Shown here one piece after another: positions 1 to 6,203 of a DNA stretch of 6,203 nt; position 1 is the stretch's first letter, and the number at the start of each line of letters is the position of its first letter. Both the position numbers and the translations under genes were made by a program. The notes below the pieces were generated by a model. That model was not told where the DNA came from. It was given only the letters and a program-made list of their open reading frames with translations, and searched no databases. Source of the DNA: Candidatus Paceibacter sp. (lineage in GTDB: Bacteria > Patescibacteriota > Minisyncoccia > Phycocordibacterales > JABAAK01); contig JABAAK010000037.1 of NCBI GenBank assembly GCA_014238775.1, forward strand, positions 1 through 6,203, read 5' to 3'.

Positions 1-2
1 AT

Positions 3-269
3 ATGCTTACAAAAGAAGAAAAAAATGATTGCATAAAAAAAGCTTGCAAAACTAAAGATGACACAGGTTCGTCTGAGGTGCAAGGGACCCTTTTAACTAA
101 ACAAATACAAAAACTGAACGACCATTTAAAAATACACAAAAAAGACAAACACTCTCACAGAGGACTTATCAAACTTTTATCAAACCGTAAAAAATTTTTA
201 ACTCATTCTAAAAAAACAAACAAAGATAACTATCAAAAGTTATTAGAAATCAACTCTCTTCGAAAGTAA
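3..269 (+). CDS. rpsO: 30S ribosomal protein S15
   Basis: This 88-residue protein matches ribosomal protein S15, which binds the central domain of 16S rRNA early in 30S assembly and also contributes to a bridge with the 50S subunit. The conserved motif DTGSSEVQ is at residues 20-27 and the rRNA-contacting stretch HKKDKHSHRGL is at 45-55. The family usually has two arginines in the SRRG motif, and here it reads SHRG. Length and spacing agree with the usual 88-89 residues, and DTGS falls at almost the same distance from the N-terminus as in E. coli, which supports the ATG at position 3. Only two bases of upstream sequence are visible, so its promoter and any autoregulatory leader lie outside the window. 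It is followed by a 29-base AT-rich gap with no terminator hairpin, which suggests readthrough into the NYN gene and pnp. Confidence 0.97.
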   Translation: MLTKEEKNDCIKKACKTKDDTGSSEVQGTLLTKQIQKLNDHLKIHKKDKHSHRGLIKLLSNRKKFLTHSKKTNKDNYQKLLEINSLRK

Positions 270-298
270 ACATTTTTATAAATTTAACAAAATAAATC

Positions 299-802
299 GT
301 GACAATAATAAAACATAAAAACCAAAAAGTTGGTGTGTTTATAGACACACAAAACCTATACCATAGCGCAAAAAACCTTTATGGCTCAAAAGTAAATTTT
401 ACAAAACTGCTGTCTGAAATAGTTTCAGACAGAATTTTAATCATGGCTATCGCTTATGTGATAAAAACAGAAACAAAAGAAGAGTCTAATTTTTTTGACG
501 CCCTTGTGAAATCTGGAATAGAAACAAAAATAAAAGATTTACAAACTTTTTCAAGTGGCGCAAAAAAAGGAGATTGGGATGTCGGTATGGCAGTAGACGC
601 AATAGGACTCGCTTCTAAGATAGATGTAGCGGTATTTGCCACAGGTGACGGAGACTTAATACCAGTAGTTGAATATTTGAAGTTTACTGGTTGTCAGGTA
701 GAGATTGCAACCTTTAAACAATCTTGTTCGTCAAATTTGATACATACCGCAGATGATTTCTTAGATTTATCTATGGAAAAAAGAAAATTTTTAATTAAAT
801 AA
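299..802 (+). CDS. NYN (LabA/DUF88-like, PIN-fold) domain protein, predicted RNase
   Basis: This 167-residue protein is essentially a single NYN domain, a PIN-like fold whose members are metal-dependent ribonucleases or predicted ones. The motifs occur in family order. The first strand carries VGVFIDTQN with D16 and N19, a central block GDWDVGMAVD carries D92, D94 and D100, and the strand FATGDGDLIPVVEYL carries D117 and D119. A late HTADDF carries D152 and D153. These acidic residues would form the metal-binding centre. No extra OST-HTH or other RNA-binding domain is present, and there is no signal or membrane segment. The start is GTG at 299, because a TAA lies two codons upstream and the next possible start would fall inside the first beta strand. 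No Shine-Dalgarno is visible. The gene ends one base before the pnp ATG, so translation is probably coupled. A role in RNA turnover with PNPase is inferred from position, and its real substrate is unknown. Confidence 0.85.
   Translation: MTIIKHKNQKVGVFIDTQNLYHSAKNLYGSKVNFTKLLSEIVSDRILIMAIAYVIKTETKEESNFFDALVKSGIETKIKDLQTFSSGAKKGDWDVGMAVDAIGLASKIDVAVFATGDGDLIPVVEYLKFTGCQVEIATFKQSCSSNLIHTADDFLDLSMEKRKFLIK
410..432. other. Perfect 10-bp inverted repeat (hairpin) inside the NYN gene
   Basis: The arms CTGTCTGAAA (410-419) and TTTCAGACAG (423-432) are exact reverse complements around a 3-base TAG loop. In RNA they would form a tight stem-loop within codons for residues about 38-45 of the NYN protein. 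The downstream bases are AATTTTAAT, not a clean T-run, so it does not look like a standard terminator. It could affect translation or stability of the rpsO-NYN-pnp message, or be coincidental. Confidence 0.5.
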
Positions 803-803
803 T

Positions 804-2867
804 ATGGAAGAAAAAAAATATTCAATAGACATAGATGGAACAACTATAGATGTTTTGTTTTCTGATTTAGCAACAAACGCAAACGGATCTGTGATAATTT
901 CTGCTGGTGAAACAAAGATACTGGTTACCGCTTGTATGTCAAACTCAGACTCTCATCTTCCTTATTTCCCTTTGACAGTTGACTTTGAAGAAAAATTTTA
1001 TTCTGTTGGACTTATACTAGGTTCTCGTTTTATGCGGAGAGAGGGAAGGCCTTCACTGAATGCAACACTAACATCTCGTATGACAGACAGAACCATCAGA
1101 CCATTTTTCCCAGACGGCTTCAAAAGAGAAACACATGTTGTTGTTACTTGTTTGTCTCTTGGAGAGTTTGATACAGATTTTTTATCTATACTTGGTGCGT
1201 CTATTGTGTTATCTGTCTCAGACATTCCTTTTGATGGTCCTGTGTCTCCTGTATCTCTTGCTTTGGAGAACGATTCTTTTACATATCAAAAAATAAAAGA
1301 AGGAGCAACAAAATTTATGATTTGTGGTACAGAAAACGGAATAACCATGATTGAACAAGAAGGTGTGATTGATGAAACACAGTTTACTTCCTGTATTGAA
1401 AAGTCTAAAGAAATAATACAAAAACTTCAGAATTTTCAAAAAGAAATAATAACAGACCAGGGAAAGAAAAAAATTTCTGTTGACCAAACAGAAACAAAAG
1501 AAGAGATAAAAAGGTTGTTTGAACAAGAAATAGAAAAAAAACTTGCAGGTGTTATGGGTACAGACAAATCTGTGTACGATGTAAAAGAAGAGTGGGAAAA
1601 TCTTATAAAAGAAAAACTTGATGCGGTTGATTTAGATCAAGCGAAAGATTATTTTGAACAAGAAGCAGAAACACTTATACACAAAAACGCTGTTTTAGAT
1701 GGTGTTAGAGCAGATGGAAGATCGTTAGAACAAATCAGGTCTTTAAAAGCAAAAGCAGGTGGCTTATCCAAAAGTATTCACGGAACTGGTGTTTTTTACA
1801 GAGGAGACACACATGTTTTTAGTGCTCTTACTTTGGGTGGTCCTGGAGATGCTTTACTTTTAAACACACCAGAATCACCAGAAAAAGAACAATATTTTAT
1901 GCACCATTATAACTTTCCCCCGTTTGCTGCTGGAGAACCGGGTAGAATTACAGGTCCGAACAGAAGAATGCTTGGTCATGGTGCATTGGCAGAAAAAGCA
2001 ATATCAAAAATACTTCCAAATAAAGAAACTTTTCCATATACAATAAGGATTGTATCGGAATGTTTTTCATCAAACGGTTCTACCTCTATGGCTTCTGTAT
2101 GTGCGTCATCTTTATCTTTAATGGATGGTGGGGTACCTATAAAAGAACATGTTGCTGGTATTGCCATGGGAGTTATGATGTATGAAAACAAATACACAGT
2201 TCTAACAGATATACAAGGTCCAGAAGATCATTATGGTGGTATGGATTTAAAAGTTGCCGGCACACAGGATAAAATTACTGCAATGCAAATGGATACAAAA
2301 TTCAAAAGTGTTCCGTATAGCGTGATAAACGAAGCAGTAGAAAAAGCAAAAATTGCTAGAGTAAAAATAATAGAAACACTAAATACAGAAATTTCTGCTC
2401 CTAGGACAGAAATGTCTAAAAAAGCTCCAAACATACTCAAAATGAAAATAAATCCGAGCATGATTGGTAAAGTTATAGGCTCAGGTGGAGAAAACATAAA
2501 AAAGACACAAGAAATTTCTGGTGTTTCCGATATAAATATAGAAGACGATGGATCTATTTTTATTGCAGGTACTTCAGATCAGACAGTGATTGCAAAAAAA
2601 ATGATAGACGAGATTACAAGAGAATTTTCTGAGGGGGAGACTTTTGAAGGAACAGTTACTTCCATAAAAGATTTTGGGGCGTTTGTTAAATTTTTTGGAG
2701 AAAAAGAAGGTCTTGTACACATATCTGAATTAAGTCCAGAGCGAGTGGAAAATATCGAAAAAATATTAAAAATAGGAGACAAAGTTCCTGTTGTTATAAA
2801 AGCAGTAAATAAAGATGGAAAAATATCTCTTTCTGTCAAAGACAGAGACCCAAAGTTTTTTTTATAA
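804..2867 (+). CDS. pnp: Polynucleotide phosphorylase (polyribonucleotide nucleotidyltransferase)
   Basis: PNPase degrades RNA 3'-to-5' by phosphorolysis, releasing nucleoside diphosphates, and can add tails in reverse. It works as a cytoplasmic trimer. The full domain order is visible in 687 residues. The first RNase PH domain (about 5-215) has the RNA-contacting FMRREGRPS at 76-84 and DRTIRPFFPDGF at 95-106. An alpha-helical linker spans about 225-300. The second RNase PH domain (about 300-530) has RR at 387-388, GHG at 391-393, NGSTSMAS at 424-431 and catalytic D475, D481 and K483. A KH domain follows (about 543-605, loop GSGG at 559-562), then an S1 domain (about 611-680). The length is slightly below E. 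coli's 711. One oddity is that the usual GDMD near the active site reads GGMD (G479), although the catalytic aspartates remain. The ATG lies one base after the NYN stop with no Shine-Dalgarno, so translational coupling is likely. Confidence 0.98.
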   Translation: MEEKKYSIDIDGTTIDVLFSDLATNANGSVIISAGETKILVTACMSNSDSHLPYFPLTVDFEEKFYSVGLILGSRFMRREGRPSLNATLTSRMTDRTIRPFFPDGFKRETHVVVTCLSLGEFDTDFLSILGASIVLSVSDIPFDGPVSPVSLALENDSFTYQKIKEGATKFMICGTENGITMIEQEGVIDETQFTSCIEKSKEIIQKLQNFQKEIITDQGKKKISVDQTETKEEIKRLFEQEIEKKLAGVMGTDKSVYDVKEEWENLIKEKLDAVDLDQAKDYFEQEAETLIHKNAVLDGVRADGRSLEQIRSLKAKAGGLSKSIHGTGVFYRGDTHVFSALTLGGPGDALLLNTPESPEKEQYFMHHYNFPPFAAGEPGRITGPNRRMLGHGALAEKAISKILPNKETFPYTIRIVSECFSSNGSTSMASVCASSLSLMDGGVPIKEHVAGIAMGVMMYENKYTVLTDIQGPEDHYGGMDLKVAGTQDKITAMQMDTKFKSVPYSVINEAVEKAKIARVKIIETLNTEISAPRTEMSKKAPNILKMKINPSMIGKVIGSGGENIKKTQEISGVSDINIEDDGSIFIAGTSDQTVIAKKMIDEITREFSEGETFEGTVTSIKDFGAFVKFFGEKEGLVHISELSPERVENIEKILKIGDKVPVVIKAVNKDGKISLSVKDRDPKFFL
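2829..2863 (+). terminator. Possible weak intrinsic terminator overlapping the pnp 3' end
   Basis: A stem TTCTGTC / GACAGAG around an AAA loop (core pairing 2830-2837 with 2841-2848, including one G-T wobble) lies in the last pnp codons, and a run of eight T (2856-2863) follows. The T-run starts seven bases after this stem, which is farther than usual. An alternative fold pairs CTTT (2829-2832) with AAAG (2852-2855), leaving a 6-base bulge, and would abut the T-run directly. The stem is short and imperfect, so termination, if any, is probably partial. Confidence 0.3.
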
Positions 2868-2882
2868 TGCTAAAATGGTCGT
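2863..2882 (+). promoter_or_regulatory. Extended -10 promoter placed for a leaderless mRNA of the membrane-protein gene
   Basis: TG (2868-2869), one spacer base, then TAAAAT (2871-2876) makes an extended -10 element with five of six consensus bases. The next gene's ATG starts seven bases after the hexamer, so transcription would begin at or next to the A of the ATG. A perfect TATAAT also occurs at 2863-2868, overlapping the pnp stop codon, and could serve as an alternative box with a leader of about 7 bases. No good -35 is visible at the expected distance, which is tolerable for an extended -10 promoter. Confidence 0.6.
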
Positions 2883-4115
<1,233 letters not shown>

Positions 4116-4120
4116 TCACA

Positions 4121-4139
4121 TATGATAATATATAAGAGT
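4121..4139 (+). promoter_or_regulatory. Start-proximal -10 region upstream of the DksA-like gene
   Basis: The AT-rich stretch TATGATAATAT contains GATAAT (4124-4129, five of six consensus bases). It also has a TG (4123-4124) correctly placed for a TAATAT hexamer at 4126-4131. Either box would put the transcription start within about 0-4 bases of the ATG at 4140, giving a leaderless or near-leaderless mRNA. This argues against using the in-frame ATG at 4122, which lies inside the box. No convincing -35 is seen. Confidence 0.5.
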
Positions 4140-4520
4140 ATGGAAAAAGCAAATATTGAAAAATTTAAAAAAAAATTAGCTGAAGAAGAAAAAAATATTC
4201 TGGCTGAATTGACAAATATGGCAGCGCAAGACCCAACAGACAAAAACAACTGGGTTCCAAAAATTGATATTGATGCAGAAGGTATGTCAGGAGAGGGTGA
4301 GGATGCTATGCAAACAATAACTTATGTAAAAAGGATTGGGTTAGTAGCACAACTAGAGACAAGATATAACAATATTAAAAAAGCACTACAAAGGATTAAA
4401 GACGGAACCTATGGTGTATGTTTAATCTCTGGCAAAAAAATTGAATTAGATCGCCTAAATGCAAACACAGCCGCTAAAACTTGTAAAAAGCACATAGACG
4501 AAGAGGTTGATGTCATATAA
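4140..4520 (+). CDS. DksA/TraR-family protein with degenerate zinc finger
   Basis: This 126-residue protein has the layout of small DksA/TraR regulators, which bind RNA polymerase through its secondary channel and alter transcription initiation. A charged N-terminal helix (1-30) is followed by an acidic linker (about 42-58), a second helix (about 60-88, ending in ALQRIKDGTYG), then the zinc-finger region with IELDRLNANTAA at 101-112. The classical four-cysteine site is altered. C94 and C115 remain, the second position is S97 (motif CLISG) and the fourth is H118 (motif CKKH). Metal binding may therefore be by three ligands or be lost. The start at 4140 (MEKANIEK) is preferred over the in-frame ATG at 4122 because the latter sits inside a -10-like box and would add only MIIYKS. 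The 3' end overlaps the next gene by 11 bases. The family call is secure, but its regulatory targets cannot be told from sequence. Confidence 0.88.
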   Translation: MEKANIEKFKKKLAEEEKNILAELTNMAAQDPTDKNNWVPKIDIDAEGMSGEGEDAMQTITYVKRIGLVAQLETRYNNIKKALQRIKDGTYGVCLISGKKIELDRLNANTAAKTCKKHIDEEVDVI

Positions 4521-6087
4521 ACAAACCCCTATAAATCTAAGTAAGGAAGGAAAAAAGAATTTTGCAAGAGTTATCACAGCACAACCTTTTGGTTTATCTG
4601 GAGAAAAAATAACAGTTGAGGTAGATATATCTAAGGGGATTTACTCTTTTATTATTATAGGTTTAGCAGACAAGTCTGTAGAAGAATCCAGAGACAGAGT
4701 AACATCTGCAATAAAACACTCGGGTTTTCCTTCTCCTAAAAGCAAAAACCAAAAAATAATAATATCACTTGCTCCAGCAGATATCAAAAAAGAAGGCTCT
4801 TTGTTTGATGTTGCTGTTGCGGTTTGTTATTTACGGGCATCTGGAGTTATCACAAATAATCTTGATGATAAAATTTTTATTGGAGAACTTTCACTTGATG
4901 GACAAATAAAGCCAATAAAAGGTCTTTTGTGTATATTAAAATACCTAAAAACCACAGGGATATCTGAGGTATATATACCCTCACAGAACACAAAAGAGGC
5001 AAATATAATAGAAGGGATCTCTATATATCCTGTGAGCTCACTTTCACAACTTGTTTCTCACCTAAATGGTGAAAATGTTTTAGAAAAAAACATACCGTCG
5101 ACTGATTACCTAAAAAATGACACCTACTCAAATGATGTTTTGTTTGAAGATATTAAAGGACAAGATTTTGTAAAAAGAGCGTTAGTTGTTGCTGCTGCGG
5201 GCGGTCATAACATAGTACTTTATGGTCCTCCTGGAACAGGAAAAACCTTACTTGCAAAAGCACTAAGATCTGTACTTCCAGCTCTTACAAAGGAAGAAAT
5301 AATAGAAACAACCTCTATATATTCTGTTTCCGGTGAACTAGCATCTTTCTCTCCTGTTATTTTTCCACCTTTTCGATCTCCACATCACACAGCCTCTTAT
5401 GTATCTGTGGTTGGTGGAGGACAAGGTAAAATTAAACCTGGGGAAATTTCTTTAGCTCATAACGGAGTTTTGTTTTTAGACGAGTTCCCAGAATTTGACA
5501 GAAGAGTTATAGAATCACTTCGTGAGCCACTTGAAGAACATAAAATAACAATCTCTCGTTCGGGTGGGTCTGTATCTTATCCTTGTTCTGTTGTGTTGGT
5601 TGCTGCACTAAACCCGTGCCCTTGTGGTAAAAAAGGAAGTGATGAAGAATGTGTTTGTCTTCCAAGTTCGTTAGTAAATTACCAAAAGAAACTTACCGGT
5701 CCTATAATGGACAGGATAGATATGTGGGTATATGTAGATAAAGTAAATTACAAAACATTAGATCAAAAAAACAGAGAAGGTGTTCAAACAAAAAAAGCAA
5801 GGGAGGAAATAAAAATTGCAAAAGAAATACAGCAAAAAAGATTTGAGACAGAAAAAATAAACAAAAATGCAGAAATGTCTGCAAGAGACATAGATAAACA
5901 CATTGTGTTGAAAGAAGAAGAAAGAGATATATTACACACAGCATCACAAAACCTTTCTTTATCTCCAAGAGGATATCACAGAATATTAAAATGTGCGCGA
6001 ACAATAGCAGATGTTTCTGGTTCTAAAGAAATACTAAAAGAACACATATTAGAAGCAATCCAGTACAAAGAAAACAAGTTTACTTAA
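4510..6087 (+). CDS. comM: YifB/ComM family Mg-chelatase-like AAA+ ATPase
   Basis: This 525-residue protein has the full YifB/ComM architecture. An N-terminal Lon-protease-like (S5-fold) domain has SLAPADIKKEGSLFD at 86-100 and GELSLDG at 125-131. The AAA+ domain has Walker A GPPGTGKT at 239-246 and Walker B VLFLDE at 320-325. A cysteine cluster (C370, C372, C381, C383) may bind metal. Next come GPIMDRIDM at 397-405 with a likely arginine finger R402, and a C-terminal Mg-chelatase-type domain with SPRGYHRILKCARTIAD at 485-501. In Vibrio cholerae, ComM is a hexameric branch-migration helicase that helps integrate DNA during natural transformation, and a similar role is inferred here. The ATG at 4510 overlaps the DksA-like gene. 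A TTG at 4507 would add one residue. A GAGG at 4503-4506 lies only three bases before the ATG, so coupling to upstream translation is more likely. The N-terminus is about 15-20 residues longer than typical. Confidence 0.95.
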   Translation: MSYKQTPINLSKEGKKNFARVITAQPFGLSGEKITVEVDISKGIYSFIIIGLADKSVEESRDRVTSAIKHSGFPSPKSKNQKIIISLAPADIKKEGSLFDVAVAVCYLRASGVITNNLDDKIFIGELSLDGQIKPIKGLLCILKYLKTTGISEVYIPSQNTKEANIIEGISIYPVSSLSQLVSHLNGENVLEKNIPSTDYLKNDTYSNDVLFEDIKGQDFVKRALVVAAAGGHNIVLYGPPGTGKTLLAKALRSVLPALTKEEIIETTSIYSVSGELASFSPVIFPPFRSPHHTASYVSVVGGGQGKIKPGEISLAHNGVLFLDEFPEFDRRVIESLREPLEEHKITISRSGGSVSYPCSVVLVAALNPCPCGKKGSDEECVCLPSSLVNYQKKLTGPIMDRIDMWVYVDKVNYKTLDQKNREGVQTKKAREEIKIAKEIQQKRFETEKINKNAEMSARDIDKHIVLKEEERDILHTASQNLSLSPRGYHRILKCARTIADVSGSKEILKEHILEAIQYKENKFT

Positions 6088-6117
6088 ATTATAAAATTTG
6101 TTAAGGATCTGGTTCTG

Positions 6118-6123
6118 TATAAT
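6118..6123 (+). promoter_or_regulatory. Consensus -10 box (TATAAT) in the gap after the YifB/ComM gene
   Basis: A perfect TATAAT lies in the 63-base gap between the ATPase gene and the next start codon. The nearest -35-like word, TTGTTA at 6098-6103, is only 14 bases upstream, so the pair is imperfect. Transcription from here would give a leader of roughly 20 bases before the ATG at 6151, unlike the leaderless arrangement of the other two promoters in the window. No hairpin terminator is seen in the gap, only a five-pair all-AT stem at 6086-6099. Confidence 0.5.
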
Positions 6124-6150
6124 ATTTACAATTTAAAACAAAAATTTATT

Positions 6151-6203
6151 ATGAAAAACAATATCAGTCGAAATAGCACAGCGCTTGTTTGCATGATAAT
6201 TCA
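6151..6203 (+). CDS. Start of an unidentified protein, cut by the window end
   Basis: An ATG opens a frame of 17 codons that runs off the window, reading MKNNISRNSTALVCMII. A positively charged beginning (K2, R7) followed by a hydrophobic run (ALVCMII) resembles the start of a signal peptide or membrane anchor, so the product may be exported or membrane-bound. The TATAAT box upstream supports a real gene start. No Shine-Dalgarno is visible before the ATG. The family cannot be told from so few residues. Confidence 0.5.
   Translation, partial: MKNNISRNSTALVCMII

Noticed and set aside
277..282. TATAAA as a -10 box before the NYN gene
   Set aside because: It is one AT-rich match in a very AT-rich gap with no -35 or TG extension, and readthrough from rpsO explains expression.
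454..2839. Minus-strand open frames of 62-106 codons within the NYN and pnp genes
   Set aside because: They lie antisense to strongly conserved coding sequence, show no domain motifs and have low-complexity Phe/Ser-rich translations typical of shadow frames.
4122..4139. ATG at 4122 as the DksA-like start
   Set aside because: It sits inside a -10-like box and would add only MIIYKS, while 4140 gives the better start context and family-like N-terminus.
4968..4979. Perfect 12-base palindrome GGTATATATACC as a possible operator
   Set aside because: It lies deep inside the ATPase gene, far from any start, and alternating TA sequence gives palindromes easily.
5702..6004. Minus-strand 100-codon frame with a hydrophobic, Leu/Phe-rich translation
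   Set aside because: It is the complement of the Lys/Glu-rich C-terminal part of the YifB/ComM gene. Hydrophobicity there is an artefact of reading AAA/GAA codons backwards as TTT/TTC.

Overview
The window looks like bacterial chromosome from a very AT-rich, gene-dense genome. All genes lie on the + strand and the gaps between them are 1 to 63 bases. The standard code works throughout: no gene needs UGA read as an amino acid. Several traits together suggest a Patescibacteria/CPR-type organism: short gaps, almost no Shine-Dalgarno sequences, -10 boxes placed so close to start codons that the mRNAs would be leaderless, and a DksA-like protein with a degenerate zinc finger. This assignment is an inference from style and would need a database search.

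Layout. Positions 3-269 encode ribosomal protein S15 (rpsO). Positions 299-802 encode a NYN (PIN-like) domain protein, a predicted nuclease, with a GTG start. One base later, 804-2867 encodes polynucleotide phosphorylase (pnp). This is the classical rpsO-pnp pair with a putative RNase inserted between the two genes. A weak hairpin plus T-run at the pnp 3' end runs directly into an extended -10 promoter for 2883-4115, an unrecognised single-pass membrane protein with a long lysine-rich N-terminus. A second start-proximal -10 precedes a small DksA/TraR-family protein (4140-4520). Its end overlaps the start of a YifB/ComM-type Mg-chelatase-like AAA+ ATPase (4510-6087). After a 63-base gap with a TATAAT box, a new gene begins at 6151 and is cut by the window end.

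How the genes may work together. S15 is a ribosome component, and PNPase degrades or tails RNA. The NYN protein, wedged between them with no room for a separate pnp leader, is plausibly co-expressed and may act in the same RNA-turnover process. The membrane protein and the DksA-like gene appear to have their own promoters, so they may be separate units. The DksA-like and YifB/ComM genes are physically coupled by overlap. I see no mobile element, CRISPR array, tRNA, rRNA or riboswitch. I also see no convincing new multi-gene defence or mobile system. The less ordinary elements are the NYN insertion, the unknown membrane protein and the leaderless-style promoters.
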